Source: Microbulbifer aggregans
Lineage (GTDB): Bacteria > Pseudomonadota > Gammaproteobacteria > Pseudomonadales > Cellvibrionaceae
DNA: 64,000 nucleotides
NCBI RefSeq assembly: GCF_001750105.1
Contig: NZ_CP014143.1
Location: forward strand, 2,821,501 to 2,885,500
Direction: 5' to 3'
This document shows, piece by piece, positions 36,625-47,042 of the stretch (positions within the stretch are counted from its first letter, which is position 1; every line of letters starts with the position of its first letter). Made by a program: the position numbers and the translations under genes. The notes below the pieces were generated by a model. It did no database searches and was not told the DNA's origin. It worked only from the letters and a program-made list of their open reading frames with translations.

Positions 36625-36936
36625 ATGAAGAACGAAAAAGAATACCTTTTTGATAATCCAAGGAATGTGCAGTGGCTGATGCGCGGCTTTTACGCTTGCT
36701 GCGCGGTTCTGCTCGGCCTCGAACTGGTGGTGCATCGCCATACCGAGCACACATGGGAGGGGTTGGTCGGCTTTTACCCGCTCTATGGATTTATCGGCTG
36801 TGTGGTACTCGTGTTGATAGCCAAGTGGATGCGGGGTTTGCTGATGCGACCTGAAGATTACTATGCGTCGCAAAATGCCGTAGGAGAGAGTGAAAGCCTG
36901 GGAGAGGGCAGTAGCAAGGGGGAGACTGCGCGGTGA
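36625..36936 (+). CDS. Small two-helix membrane protein of the Mrp cluster
   Basis: The 103-residue protein has two membrane segments (GFYACCAVLLGLELVV and GFIGCVVLVLIAKWM), a short periplasmic loop with His/Glu (HRHTEHTWEG), and a Ser/Glu/Gly-rich charged tail. I recognise no family. Its place between two antiporter subunits, with a four-base overlap to the next gene, suggests an accessory subunit. Confidence 0.78.
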   Translation: MKNEKEYLFDNPRNVQWLMRGFYACCAVLLGLELVVHRHTEHTWEGLVGFYPLYGFIGCVVLVLIAKWMRGLLMRPEDYYASQNAVGESESLGEGSSKGETAR

Positions 36937-38627
36937 TTTTGATTCCTCCATTTATCGTTTTCTTTATTGCCGCGGTGCTGGTGCTGGTGTTGCGGGGTTG
37001 GCCTCGGGCCGTTGCATCCATCCTGATTCCGCTGGTGAGTCTGGCAAATCTGTGGGGAACGCCCTCCGGTGAATATGCCACCATCAGCCTGATGCAGTTT
37101 GAACTGGTCTTCTTCTCAGTTGATCGGCTGAGCCTGCTGTTCGGCTATTTGTTCCATGTCGCGGCACTGATCGCAGTGGTTTATTCGCTGCATGTACGCG
37201 ATACCCTGCAGCAGTCGGTGAGTTTGCTGTACGCGGGCAGCGCGCTGGGGGCGGTGTTTGCCGGTGATCTGATGACGTTGTTCCTGTTCTGGGAGCTGTT
37301 GGCACTGACCTCGGTCTTTCTGGTGTGGGCTCGTCGCAGCGCTGCTTCCTATGGGGCTGGGCTCCGCTATCTCATTATGCACATCCTGTCCGGCCTCCTG
37401 CTGCTGGTCGGTATCGTGATTTACAGCCGCACGGATCCATCCCTGGCAATCGGCCACATTGGTCTCGAGATGGGCGCCGCAGGATGGCTGATGTTTATCG
37501 CTTTTGGTATCAAGTGCGCCTTCCCGTTCTTCCACAGCTGGCTGACGGATGCCTATCCGGAGTCCACCCCCACGGGCACGGTGTTTCTGAGCGCTTTCAC
37601 CACCAAGGTAGCGGTCTACGCTCTGGCCCGGACCTTCCCCGGCACTGAGCTGCTTGTTTATATCGGCGCAGCCATGGCCTGCTTCCCCATCTTCTATGCC
37701 GTGATCGAGAACGACCTGCGCCGGGTGCTGGCGTACAGCCTGATCAACCAGCTCGGTTTTATGGTGGTGGGGATCGGCATTGGAACGGCGCTGGCCATCA
37801 ATGGCGCCGTGGCGCACGCGTTTAACGATGTGATCTTCAAGGGGCTGCTGTTTATGTCCATGGGGGCAGTGCTGCATGTGACCGGCAAGATCAACGGGTC
37901 CGAACTGGGCGGCCTCTACAAGACCATGCCGAAAACCACCGTGTTGTGCATCATCGGTGCGGCCTCCATTTCAGCATTCCCGCTGTTCAGTGGTTTTGTC
38001 AGCAAGTCGATGGTGATGTCCGCGGCCTTGAAAAATGGTTATGACTGGGTGTGGCTGGTGCTGCTGTTTGCGTCTGCCGGGGTTTTCCACCATGCAGGCA
38101 TCAAGATCCCGTATTTTGCCTTCTTTGCCCACGACAGCGGCATTCGAGCCAAGGAGCCGCCGCTGAATATGCTGATTGCCATGAGCATTGCAGCGGCGCT
38201 GTGCCTGGTGGTTGGTATCTACCCGCAGGCGCTCTACCAGCTATTGCCACATCAAGTGGCATATACCCCCTATGACATGACTCATGTGCTGACTCAGCTG
38301 CAGCTGCTGTTCTTCTCCGCACTGGCATTCGTGTGGCTGAACCTGCGCCGGCTCTACCCACCGGAACTGCCGTCGGTGAACCTGGATGTGGACTGGGTAT
38401 ATCGGCGGTGGCTGCCGACGAGGGTTCAGCGTACAGCTGAGGCGGCGTTCCAACTGGATAGTCGTGTGCGTTCGGCGGCACGGGCCGGGGTAGGGAATCT
38501 GATCGACGCCATTAGCAGCCATCACAAACCGGATGGCTTGCTGGCCCGGAACTGGTTGACCGGGAGTATGGTTGCCGGGGTGGTCCTGTTGCTGGGCTTC
38601 TACCTGTTGTTGGGGTTTGCCCTCTGA
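36933..38627 (+). CDS. Third NuoL/M/N-type antiporter subunit
   Basis: The 564-residue protein has the same ion-carrier fold with Glu121 (FWELLALTSVFL) and Lys194 (KCAFPFFHSWLTDAYPESTP). It has an extra C-terminal extension with a hydrophilic stretch (LDVDWVYRRWLPTRVQ) and a final membrane helix, features reminiscent of the longer MrpA/NuoL lateral arm. Start is GTG at 36933, overlapping the small membrane protein gene. It ends the operon and is convergent with the tetR gene, one base apart. Confidence 0.9.
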   Translation: MILIPPFIVFFIAAVLVLVLRGWPRAVASILIPLVSLANLWGTPSGEYATISLMQFELVFFSVDRLSLLFGYLFHVAALIAVVYSLHVRDTLQQSVSLLYAGSALGAVFAGDLMTLFLFWELLALTSVFLVWARRSAASYGAGLRYLIMHILSGLLLLVGIVIYSRTDPSLAIGHIGLEMGAAGWLMFIAFGIKCAFPFFHSWLTDAYPESTPTGTVFLSAFTTKVAVYALARTFPGTELLVYIGAAMACFPIFYAVIENDLRRVLAYSLINQLGFMVVGIGIGTALAINGAVAHAFNDVIFKGLLFMSMGAVLHVTGKINGSELGGLYKTMPKTTVLCIIGAASISAFPLFSGFVSKSMVMSAALKNGYDWVWLVLLFASAGVFHHAGIKIPYFAFFAHDSGIRAKEPPLNMLIAMSIAAALCLVVGIYPQALYQLLPHQVAYTPYDMTHVLTQLQLLFFSALAFVWLNLRRLYPPELPSVNLDVDWVYRRWLPTRVQRTAEAAFQLDSRVRSAARAGVGNLIDAISSHHKPDGLLARNWLTGSMVAGVVLLLGFYLLLGFAL

Positions 38628-38628
38628 T

Positions 38629-39282
38629 TCAGGGGGCTTCCGCCATGCTCTCCCGGCGCAGGGTCGGTGCGTGGTGGAGCATCTCGATCAGCGTGTCGAG
38701 ATAGCGTTCACCGAGGCGTGCGAGATCCCGTCCGTCCGGACGGAGTAGCCAATCGCCCAATAATCCGACCAGGGCGCCGTGTAGCATCGGCGCCGCCAGG
38801 TCCACGTCCAGATCAGCTGGCAACTGCTCTCGTGCCACGGCGGCGCGGAGTAGATCCTGTATGCGCTCCAATGCCTCGTCCCGGCAGTCCAGCATTCGCT
38901 GGCGAATCTCGCCACTCTCAGTCACCAGTTCACAGCGGTGCAGGATGATGTCGAGGATCTGTTGCCATTGCCGGTTGCACGCCACTTCCTGAAACAGCCA
39001 CAGCCAGCGGGTGCGGAGAATGCCCAGCGGGTTGTGCGAAGGATCTTCGCTCGCGCCTTCGCAGAGCTTCTCACCCGGCAGCTGCACCCGCTCCGCCAGC
39101 TCGTTGAACAGATCCGCCTTGTTGCGGAAGTGGCCGTACACCGCACCACGAGTCACACCCGCCAGTTCCGCGACTTCGGTCAGGGAGGGGCGGGCCACGC
39201 CCTGCTGATGGAACACGGTGATAGCCGCATCGAGAATGCGTTCGCGGGTCTCCAGTGCATCTTCTTTACGCCGCTTTGCCAC
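38629..39282 (-). CDS. TetR-family repressor of the RND pump
   Basis: The 217-residue protein has the TetR N-terminal helix-turn-helix (TRERILDAAITVFHQQGVARPSLTEVAELAGVTRGAVYGHFRNKADLF) and a C-terminal domain similar to AcrR/TtgR (NPLGILRTRWLWLFQEV). It is divergent from the RND efflux genes, with a palindrome in the shared intergenic region, so local repression of the pump is likely. Confidence 0.92.
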   Translation of the reverse strand: MAKRRKEDALETRERILDAAITVFHQQGVARPSLTEVAELAGVTRGAVYGHFRNKADLFNELAERVQLPGEKLCEGASEDPSHNPLGILRTRWLWLFQEVACNRQWQQILDIILHRCELVTESGEIRQRMLDCRDEALERIQDLLRAAVAREQLPADLDVDLAAPMLHGALVGLLGDWLLRPDGRDLARLGERYLDTLIEMLHHAPTLRRESMAEAP

Positions 39283-39356
39283 TATTCCTGTTCCTCAACT
39301 GATGGGAGTGCTGGTCGCGCACCGGCAGCGTGCCGGCCCGCAGGCCGCGCAGTGTA

Positions 39357-39380
39357 ATTCATATTCATGCATGAATGAAT
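39357..39380. promoter_or_regulatory. Palindromic operator between tetR and RND genes
   Basis: ATTCATGCATGAAT (39363-39376) is a perfect 14-bp palindrome, flanked by further ATTC and GAAT elements. It lies midway between the divergent genes where TetR/AcrR-type operators are usual. Confidence 0.65.
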
Positions 39381-39503
39381 ACTTGCCGGGAATTCGATCA
39401 AGCGCGTAGAATGCGCCGCATCGACAACCATTCATTCCTGTCATTGGCGACAAATTCGACCCTGACAGGCGCTCCCCGGCCCCCCGGCCACAGAGAGGTA
39501 ATC

Positions 39504-40670
39504 ATGCGGAAACGGAATCTGATCTTCGGCCTGTTGGCCACAGCGTCTCTATTGGCTGCGTGTGGTCAGGAGCAGGGCGGCAGGCCTGCAATGGTGCCGG
39601 AGGTGTCCGTCGTGACTCTGGAGCCACGCTCGGTGACGCTCACCCGGGAGCTGCCCGGTCGCACCAATCCTTACAAAGTCGCGGAAGTGCGCCCTCAGGT
39701 CCACGGACTGGTTCAGGAGCAGTTGTTTCGTGAGGGCGGTATCGTCGACGCAAGCCAGCCGCTCTACCAGCTCGATGACGCCACCTATCAAGCCGACTTT
39801 GCCAGCGCCAATGCCGAACTGCAGAGTGCACGCGCGGAGCGCAATGTCGCCCGATTGAAGGCGGATCGCGTCGCAAACCTGGTCAAGAGTGGCGCCGTGA
39901 GCGCGCAGGATCACGACAGTGCCCAGGCTGCGCTTCAACAGGCGGAAGCCGCTGTGGCCAAGGCTACCGCTGCTGTCCAACGCGCCCGTGTGAATCTGGA
40001 GTATGCACGGATCAGTGCGCCAATCGCGGGTCGCATTGGCAAGTCATCTGTGACTCAGGGTGCGCTTGTGACCGCCAATCAGTCGCAGGCCCTCGCCACC
40101 ATTCAGCAACTGGATCCGATCTATGTGGACCTGAATCAGTCCACCAGCGAACTGCTCAGTCTCCGGCGCGCGGTGGAAGCCGGTAAGGTGGCCGATGCAC
40201 GGGACCTGCCGGTAACCATTCTCCTTGATGACGGTACTGCCTACGAGCACCGCGGAGAGCTGGAGTTTGCCGAGGCACGAGTTGATCCCACCACCGGCAG
40301 CGTTCTGCTGCGGGTCGTGGTGCCGAACCCCGAGCACATGTTGTTGCCCGGCATGTATGTCCGAGCGGTGATCGGGCGCGGGCTGCGTCAGGACGCTATC
40401 GTCGTGCCGCAGCAGGCGGTGATGCGGGATCCGAAGGGCAACACCAATGCCATGGTGGTGAATGCTGAAAATCAGGTGGAGCTGCGCCCGGTAAGCGTGA
40501 GTCAGACCATCGGTGATGGCTGGCTCGTCGAGGAAGGGCTTGGCGCAGGCGATCGGGTGATTGTTGAGGGGCTGCAGAAAGTACGGCCCGGTGTTTCGGT
40601 CAGCGCAGTCGAGGCCGTGAAAGAAGGGCAGGTGGTCGCCACTGACGCACCCGTCGCAGCAGATTCCTGA
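39504..40670 (+). CDS. RND efflux periplasmic adaptor lipoprotein
   Basis: The 388-residue AcrA/MexA-type protein has a lipobox LLAAC with Cys20, a barrel-sandwich (lipoyl) domain, an alpha-hairpin rich in Ala/Gln (YQADFASANAELQSARAERNVARLKADRVANL...), and a beta-barrel with RVDPTTGSVLLRVVVPNPEHMLLPGMYVRA. The ATG at 39504 has AGAGAGG before it; an extension to 39375 runs across the operator and is rejected. It links the RND pump at 40680 to an outer-membrane channel. Confidence 0.94.
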   Translation: MRKRNLIFGLLATASLLAACGQEQGGRPAMVPEVSVVTLEPRSVTLTRELPGRTNPYKVAEVRPQVHGLVQEQLFREGGIVDASQPLYQLDDATYQADFASANAELQSARAERNVARLKADRVANLVKSGAVSAQDHDSAQAALQQAEAAVAKATAAVQRARVNLEYARISAPIAGRIGKSSVTQGALVTANQSQALATIQQLDPIYVDLNQSTSELLSLRRAVEAGKVADARDLPVTILLDDGTAYEHRGELEFAEARVDPTTGSVLLRVVVPNPEHMLLPGMYVRAVIGRGLRQDAIVVPQQAVMRDPKGNTNAMVVNAENQVELRPVSVSQTIGDGWLVEEGLGAGDRVIVEGLQKVRPGVSVSAVEAVKEGQVVATDAPVAADS

Positions 40671-40679
40671 GGTTGAACC

Positions 40680-43600
40680 ATGGCAGCATTCTTTATTGAC
40701 CGGCCGATCTTCGCCTGGGTCATCGCCATCATCGTCATGCTCGGAGGCGGTCTTGCGGTCAGCAAGCTCGCTGTCGAGCGCTATCCGGATATCGCGCCGC
40801 CCACGGTCAGCATTAGCGCCAGCTATCCCGGTGCCTCGGCCAAGGTGGTGGAAGACTCCGTCACTCAGGTGATCGAGCAGAATATGACCGGGCTCGACGG
40901 ACTGCTCTACATGTCGGCGACCAGTGAGTCGATCGGAAGCGTGAACATCACCCTTACGTTCGCCAATGGCACTGACCCGGATATTGCCCAGGTGCAGGTC
41001 CAGAACAAGCTGCAACTGGCCATGCCGTTGCTCCCGGAAGCAGTACAGCGCCAGGGCGTCAATGTGGGCAAAGGCCGCAGTGGATTCCTGATGGTGGTCG
41101 GCTTCGTCTCCGAAGACGGACGCATGAATCGCTCGGACATCGCTGACTTCGTCAATGCCAATATTGTCGACCCGATCAGTCGTGTGCCCGGCGTGGGTGG
41201 TATCCAGGTATTCGGCTCTCAGTACGCTATGCGTATCTGGCTGGATCCGAACAAACTGGATACTTACAAGCTGGTGCCCAGCGATGTGATCGCGGCAGTC
41301 CAGTCGCAGAACCAGCAGGTGGCCGTTGGCAGTCTGGGTGGCACACCGGCCATCGACGGCCAGCAGTTGAACGCCAACGTCGTATCGCAGGGCCGTCTGG
41401 AAACACCGGAGCAGTTCCGGGACATCGTGATTCGTTCGAATCCCGACGGTTCAGTGCTCAAGCTCGGCGATATCGCGCGGGTGGAAATCGGTGCGGAAAA
41501 TTACGACTTTATCAGCCGCTTCAACCGCCAGCCAGCTACCGGGCTGGCGGTGACGCTGGCCACTGGTGCGAATGCGCTGGAGACCGCTGACGGAGTGCGG
41601 GAAAAACTCAAGGAACTGGAGCCCTATTATCCCGCCGGCATCAAGAGCGTTGTCCCTTTTGACTCGACGCCATTCGTCGAGGTGTCGATCAAGGGCGTGA
41701 TCCAGACGCTGATCGAGGCGGTGATTCTGGTGTTCCTGGTGATGTATCTGTTTCTGCAGAATATCCGCGCCACCATCATCCCTACGATTGCTGTACCCGT
41801 GGTGCTACTCGGCACCTTCGGGATACTGGCGGCCATGGGTTTCTCCATCAATATGCTCACCATGTTTGCCATGGTGCTGGCCATCGGCCTGCTGGTTGAC
41901 GATGCCATTGTGGTGGTCGAAAACGTCGAGCGGGTGATGAGCGAGGAGGGCCTGTCGCCACGGGAGGCCACCCGCAAGTCGATGAACCAGATCACCGGTG
42001 CCCTGGTTGGGATTGGTGTGGTGCTGTCGGCGGTATTCGTGCCCATGGCATTCATGGATGGGGCCACCGGCGTAATCTACCGCCAGTTCTCGGCGACCAT
42101 CGTCGCCGCGATGGCACTGTCGGTGCTGGTAGCGATCGTACTCACCCCCGCGCTCTGCGCCACCATGTTAAAACCCATTGCCAAAGGCAAGGGCCACGCC
42201 AGTAAGGGTTTCTTCGGCTGGTTCAACCGCAGGTTCGAGCGCGGCAGCTCCAGCTACCAGCGTGGTGTGCGTGGCATTCTTGCCCGCAGCGGACGCTTTA
42301 TGCTGCTGTTTACCGTGCTGGCCGCCGTCATGCTGTTCATGTTCCTGCGTCTGCCCAGCTCGTTCCTGCCGGAAGAAGATCAGGGAGTGCTTTTCTCCAT
42401 GGTCCAGACGCCGGTCGGTGCGACCCAGCAGCGCACCATGGACTCGATCAAGAAGGTAGAGGACTACTACCTCGATCACGAGCAAGACACCGTCGCCTCT
42501 GTGTTCAGTGTGCAGGGCTTCAGTTTTGCCGGTAGTGGCCAGAATAACGGCATCGCGTTCGTCAATATGCACGACTGGGAGGAGCGCGAGGAGCCGGGGC
42601 AGGACGCCGGTTCTGTGGCGATGCGGGCCATGGGTGCGCTGATGCAGATCAAGGATGCAATGGCGTTTGCGTTCTCTCCGCCCGCGCTGCCGGGCCTCGG
42701 CACCTCGGGGGGCTTTGACTTCTACCTGAAGGACAATGCCAACCTGGGGCACGAGGCGCTTACCGAGGCGCGCAACCAGCTGCTCGGTGCTGCCGCACAG
42801 AGCCCACTGCTGATCAATGTGCGCCCGAACGGCCAGGAGGACACTCCGCAGTTCCGCCTGAATATCGACACCGAAAAAGCGGCTGCGCTCGGTCTGTCCA
42901 TCGCCGAGATCAATACGACTCTGGGCACAGCCTGGGGCGGCCGCTATATCGATGACTTTATCGATCGCGGCCGCGTCAAGAAGGTCTACGTGCAATCCGA
43001 TGCGCCTTACCGGATGGTTCCAGAGGATTTCCGCCTCTGGTCCGTGCGCAATCGCGACGGGGAAATGGTGCCGCTGTCTACGTTCGCCAGCTTCTCCTGG
43101 GAATATGGTTCTCCGCGCCTGGAGCGGTACAACGGCGTGCCGGCGATGCAGATCAATGGCGCTGCCGCTCCGGGCGTCAGCTCCGGCGAAGCCATGGCCG
43201 AGGTCGAGCGACTGGTGGCGCAGCTCCCGGCCGGTATTGGCCTGGAGTGGAGTGGCCTGTCTTTCCAGGAACGCCAGGCCGGTGCCCAGACACCGTTGCT
43301 GTACACACTGTCCCTGCTGATCGTATTCCTATGCCTGGCGGCCCTGTACGAGAGCTGGACTGTGCCTACCGCCGTACTGCTGGTGGCGCCGCTGGGTATT
43401 CTCGGCGCGGTGCTGGCCAACACGCTGCGCGGTATGGAGCGGGATATCTACTTCCAGGTGGCTATGCTCACCACCGTGGGCCTGACCAGCAAGAACGCCA
43501 TCCTGATCGTGGAGTTCGCGAAGCAGAACCTGGAGGAGGGCATGGAACTTGTCCAGGCCACCATGCGCGCCGTGCGTGATCGCCTGCGGCCGATTTTGAT

Positions 43601-43850
43601 GACCTCTCTGGCATTTGGCCTCGGCGTGCTGCCGCTGGCGATTGCGTCCGGTGCCGGATCCGGCGCCCAGCAGGCCATCGGTACCGGAGTGCTGGGAGGG
43701 ATGCTGGTGGGCACATTGCTCGGCATCTTCTTTATCCCGCTGTTCTTCGTGGTGGTACAGCGGCTGCTGGGAAGCCGTCCCAGGGACGTATCCAGCACGC
43801 CTGCAGTAGAGTCCACGGAGGAGACGCAGCCTGAGGAGGCGGTGGTCTGA
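40680..43850 (+). CDS. RND multidrug efflux pump, HAE1 family
   Basis: The 1056-residue inner-membrane proton/drug antiporter resembles AcrB/MexB: start [38 protein letters not shown], the paired Asp in helix 4 ([18 protein letters not shown]), Lys in helix 10 ([18 protein letters not shown]) and [25 protein letters not shown]. It starts 9 bp after the adaptor gene. No outer-membrane factor gene follows, so the pump must use one encoded elsewhere. Confidence 0.95.
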   Translation: MAAFFIDRPIFAWVIAIIVMLGGGLAVSKLAVERYPDIAPPTVSISASYPGASAKVVEDSVTQVIEQNMTGLDGLLYMSATSESIGSVNITLTFANGTDPDIAQVQVQNKLQLAMPLLPEAVQRQGVNVGKGRSGFLMVVGFVSEDGRMNRSDIADFVNANIVDPISRVPGVGGIQVFGSQYAMRIWLDPNKLDTYKLVPSDVIAAVQSQNQQVAVGSLGGTPAIDGQQLNANVVSQGRLETPEQFRDIVIRSNPDGSVLKLGDIARVEIGAENYDFISRFNRQPATGLAVTLATGANALETADGVREKLKELEPYYPAGIKSVVPFDSTPFVEVSIKGVIQTLIEAVILVFLVMYLFLQNIRATIIPTIAVPVVLLGTFGILAAMGFSINMLTMFAMVLAIGLLVDDAIVVVENVERVMSEEGLSPREATRKSMNQITGALVGIGVVLSAVFVPMAFMDGATGVIYRQFSATIVAAMALSVLVAIVLTPALCATMLKPIAKGKGHASKGFFGWFNRRFERGSSSYQRGVRGILARSGRFMLLFTVLAAVMLFMFLRLPSSFLPEEDQGVLFSMVQTPVGATQQRTMDSIKKVEDYYLDHEQDTVASVFSVQGFSFAGSGQNNGIAFVNMHDWEEREEPGQDAGSVAMRAMGALMQIKDAMAFAFSPPALPGLGTSGGFDFYLKDNANLGHEALTEARNQLLGAAAQSPLLINVRPNGQEDTPQFRLNIDTEKAAALGLSIAEINTTLGTAWGGRYIDDFIDRGRVKKVYVQSDAPYRMVPEDFRLWSVRNRDGEMVPLSTFASFSWEYGSPRLERYNGVPAMQINGAAAPGVSSGEAMAEVERLVAQLPAGIGLEWSGLSFQERQAGAQTPLLYTLSLLIVFLCLAALYESWTVPTAVLLVAPLGILGAVLANTLRGMERDIYFQVAMLTTVGLTSKNAILIVEFAKQNLEEGMELVQATMRAVRDRLRPILMTSLAFGLGVLPLAIASGAGSGAQQAIGTGVLGGMLVGTLLGIFFIPLFFVVVQRLLGSRPRDVSSTPAVESTEETQPEEAVV

Positions 43851-43876
43851 CGCCAGGCCTAGTAACGTACTACCCA

Positions 43877-43906
43877 AACGCCGGCTTTTGCCGGCGTTCT
43901 TTTTTT
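43877..43906 (+). terminator. Terminator of the RND operon
   Basis: AACGCCGGC (43877-43885) pairs with GCCGGCGTT (43890-43898) across TTTT and is followed by CTTTTTTT. Confidence 0.88.
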
Positions 43907-43968
43907 GTGGAAATGAATCCGTAAAATTGGCGCGCAATACGGTGCATGAGAACAAGGCGGGGGAGACA

Positions 43969-46053
43969 ATGCGGCGGATCACGGGGATTTTGATGCTGCT
44001 ATTGAGCCAGGCAGCCCAGGCCGACGATGTCGACCTGGCTTCTCCCGGCGAGGCTTCCGGACGGCTGGAGACCATGGTCGTGACGGCCAGCCCGATGGCC
44101 GCGGGCAGCGGCGGTTACGGCGGCAGTCTCTCGTTGTTGGGGGGAGATGATCTCTCACTGTTGAACCACAGCCATATCCAGCAGGCTCTGGTGCGGGTGC
44201 CCGGCGCCAATGTCAGTCGCGGCAACGGCCAGGAGTACCTGCCGGCCCTGCGCTCACCGGTGCTAACCGGCGCCGGGGCCTGCGGCAGCATCCTGGTGAT
44301 GCAGGACAATATCCCGCTGTTTCCGGCCGGATTCTGCAATATCAACGAACTGCTTGCGGCCCATACCGAGCAGGCCGCGCGGATTGAGGTCATTCGTGGT
44401 CCCGCCGGGACTCTGCACGGCGCCGGCGCCATGCATGGTGTGATCAACGTGGTGGGGCCGGCCGCGAGGAGCTCGGAGGGCACGAGTGCGCGGGTACAGG
44501 GCGGACCAGAAGATCGCTGGAAGCTGGACCTCCGAAGCAACGGGCGGGCGCTCGGAGAGTCTGAGATTACCTCGGCACTGTCACTGGCACACGATGGCGG
44601 ATACCTCTCGCAGTCGGGCCTCGACCAGCAGAAGCTCAGTCTCGTCTTCCGCTCCGCTGAAACCGGCGATGAGACTCGTTTGACTGCAACCAATCTGGAG
44701 CAGGAAACCGCCGGATATATCGTTGGTGAAGATGTCTACCGGGACTCGTCGCTGCGTCGCACCAATCCGGACCCGGAAGCCTTTCGCAATGTCCGTACCG
44801 CTCGACTTTCCCATCGCCTCAAACGCGTCACGGGTTCGGGCTACGTGGTAGACCTGACACCCTATGTGCGCTGGGGGGATATGGCGTTTCTGCAGCACTT
44901 TCTGCCCGGTCAGCCGCTGGAAGAAACCGGCTACCGGAGTGCCGGTTTCCGAGCCAACATCCAGGCCGAGGTGGCTGATAGTACCCGCGTTACGGTTGGC
45001 CTGGACGGCGAGCTGACCGGAGCATCCCTGCACCAGTCCCAGCGGGCTCCCGCCAGTGGATCAGACTTCCTGCGCGAAACCCTGCCGGTCGGCCGGCACT
45101 ACGACTACCACGTGGAGGCGGGGCTGTTGTCCCCGTTCGCGCTGGTAGCGCTCAGTCCCAGTGAGGGCCTGACAGTGGAGGCCGGCGTGCGTCTTGAGGC
45201 GCTTCGATATGACTATGACAACCGGTTGCTGCCCGGCCGCACGCGCGAGGATGGCTCCGAGTGCGGATTTGGTGGTTGTCGCTATAGCCGACCGGACGAC
45301 CGGTCCGATGATTTTTTCAACTGGTCTCCCCACCTGGGGCTGGTCTATGAGTGGACCCCGCAGCAGCAGGTGTTCGTGAACCTGGCACATGGTTTCCGCG
45401 CTCCGCAGGCGACCGAGCTTTATCGCTTGCAGCGGGAGCAGTCAGTGGCGGACCTGGATTCTGAGGAACTGCGCAGTGTTGAGATTGGCCTGCGGGGTGA
45501 TCGGGAGCGCTGGCATTATGAACTCGTTGGGTTCGGGATGGAGAAACGCAACGTGATTTTCCGCGATGCGGATTTCTTCAACCGTTCCGGCGCCGCGACC
45601 AGCCATCAGGGGGTAGAGATTGCGCTCGGCTACCGGCTGACAGCTCAGTGGGCGCTGGATATGAATGCCAGCTATGCGGAGCACCGCTATCGTGACGACC
45701 GCCTGCTGGATGGCGTCGCTCTCGATGGAAAACTGGTCGATTCCGCGCCGCGGGTCTTTGGCAGTGCGCGGTTGCGCTGGCTTCCTGACGAGCAGAGTAG
45801 TGTGGAGCTGGAATGGCTCCATCTGGGGCGCTATTACACCGATCCGTTAAACCTGCACAGCTATCCGGGACACGACCTGCTCAACCTGCGGGCGCAAAGG
45901 GACCTGGGCGCGGGTTGGTCGGTGGCGCTGCGCCTCCTCAATATCCTCGATGAGTGGTATGCGGAACGCGCAGACTTCAGCAATTTCGGCGGCGACCGCT
46001 ATTTCCCCGGTGAGCCCCGCTCGGTGTATGGTGAAGTCGCCCTTCGGTTCTGA
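43969..46053 (+). CDS. TonB-dependent receptor, partner of a DUF547 protein
   Basis: The 694-residue receptor has a signal peptide ending AAQA, a TonB box region (LETMVVTASP), a plug with RVPGANVSRGNGQEYLPALR and GACGSILVMQDNIPLFPAGFCNINEL and RIEVIRGPAGTLHGAGAMHGVINVV, and a barrel ending in ALRF. A Cys pair in the plug (GACGS and GFCN) could form a disulfide. The ATG at 43969 follows GGGGGAG. Substrate unknown. A DUF547 gene follows, a pairing that suggests shared regulation or function. Confidence 0.92.
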   Translation: MRRITGILMLLLSQAAQADDVDLASPGEASGRLETMVVTASPMAAGSGGYGGSLSLLGGDDLSLLNHSHIQQALVRVPGANVSRGNGQEYLPALRSPVLTGAGACGSILVMQDNIPLFPAGFCNINELLAAHTEQAARIEVIRGPAGTLHGAGAMHGVINVVGPAARSSEGTSARVQGGPEDRWKLDLRSNGRALGESEITSALSLAHDGGYLSQSGLDQQKLSLVFRSAETGDETRLTATNLEQETAGYIVGEDVYRDSSLRRTNPDPEAFRNVRTARLSHRLKRVTGSGYVVDLTPYVRWGDMAFLQHFLPGQPLEETGYRSAGFRANIQAEVADSTRVTVGLDGELTGASLHQSQRAPASGSDFLRETLPVGRHYDYHVEAGLLSPFALVALSPSEGLTVEAGVRLEALRYDYDNRLLPGRTREDGSECGFGGCRYSRPDDRSDDFFNWSPHLGLVYEWTPQQQVFVNLAHGFRAPQATELYRLQREQSVADLDSEELRSVEIGLRGDRERWHYELVGFGMEKRNVIFRDADFFNRSGAATSHQGVEIALGYRLTAQWALDMNASYAEHRYRDDRLLDGVALDGKLVDSAPRVFGSARLRWLPDEQSSVELEWLHLGRYYTDPLNLHSYPGHDLLNLRAQRDLGAGWSVALRLLNILDEWYAERADFSNFGGDRYFPGEPRSVYGEVALRF

Positions 46054-46213
46054 TGCGAAACGTGCCGCCTTCGTCAGCACTGTACCTGCCGGCAACCACG
46101 CTAACAGTACTCGGGCGGGAGATATCGTTGGCTGGGTGTAATAAATCGCCGTCCAGGCGCGACCCACATACAAAAGCGGCAATTTCTGCGCGCACTGGCT
46201 TTGGGGGCTCACC

Positions 46214-47011
46214 ATGTGGCGGCTGCTGGTACTGCTGTTCTGTTTCTTTCCTTTGACGGCTGTGGGCGCCAGATTTGATCACCGCGACTGGTCAGAGCTT
46301 CTGGCTCGACATGTCGACGTGAGGGAAGGTGGCAAAGTCTCCCTGGTGGATTACCGTGGCATGGCGACGAATCGGGCGCAGCTGGAACACTACCTGGATG
46401 CCCTGGCCAGGGTGCCGCAGGCTGAATACGCGCGCTGGGCTGAAAATGAGCAGCTGGCTTTTCTTATCAACCTGTACAATGCCGCCACCATCGAGCTGAT
46501 ATTGCAGCGCTACCCGGAACTGGACTCGATTCGGGACCTAGGCTCGTGGTTTCGCTCGCCATGGAAGCGTGACTTCATCGCGCTGTTCGGACGGCAGTAC
46601 TCGCTGGATGACATTGAGCACGGCATGATCCGCGCAGATTTTACGGATCCCCGTATTCACTTTGCCGTCAATTGCGCCAGTATCGGCTGCCCCATGCTCC
46701 GTGAATCGGCATATACCGGCTCGGAGCTGAACGAGCAGCTGGAGGAGCAGACGCAGCGCTTTCTCGGGGACCGCTCGCGGAACCGCGCCAGCGAGAATGC
46801 ACTTGAGTTGTCTGCGATTTTCAAATGGTACCGTGACGATTTTGCCCGCGGCTGGCGCGGTCACCATAGCCTATCTGAGTTTCTGTACGACTATCGCCAG
46901 GCCCTGGGTTTGTCCTCCAGGCAGGCGCGAGCGTTGCAGGAAAATAAGTTGGCGATCCGATTTCTCGATTACGACTGGCGTCTGAACGATGTTGCTGGCG
47001 CCCCCCATTAA
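46214..47011 (+). CDS. DUF547 exported protein
   Basis: The 265-residue protein has a signal peptide (LLVLLFCFFPLTAVGA) and a DUF547 domain with the core SLVDYRGM, EQLAFLINLYNAATIELIL, SLDDIEHGMIR and HFAVNCASIGCPMLRESAYTG. The paired Cys in NCASIGCP is a conserved feature of the family. Its biochemical role is unknown. GGGGG lies before the ATG. It sits between two TonB-dependent receptor genes on the same strand. Confidence 0.9.
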   Translation: MWRLLVLLFCFFPLTAVGARFDHRDWSELLARHVDVREGGKVSLVDYRGMATNRAQLEHYLDALARVPQAEYARWAENEQLAFLINLYNAATIELILQRYPELDSIRDLGSWFRSPWKRDFIALFGRQYSLDDIEHGMIRADFTDPRIHFAVNCASIGCPMLRESAYTGSELNEQLEEQTQRFLGDRSRNRASENALELSAIFKWYRDDFARGWRGHHSLSEFLYDYRQALGLSSRQARALQENKLAIRFLDYDWRLNDVAGAPH

Positions 47012-47042
47012 ATCTTTGATGCAAAGAAAAGAGCTCAACTGA

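Noticed and set aside
40044..41015. Long - strand frame inside the RND adaptor and pump genes
   Set aside because: It spans two strongly supported genes and has a His/Asp-rich composition typical of antisense frames.
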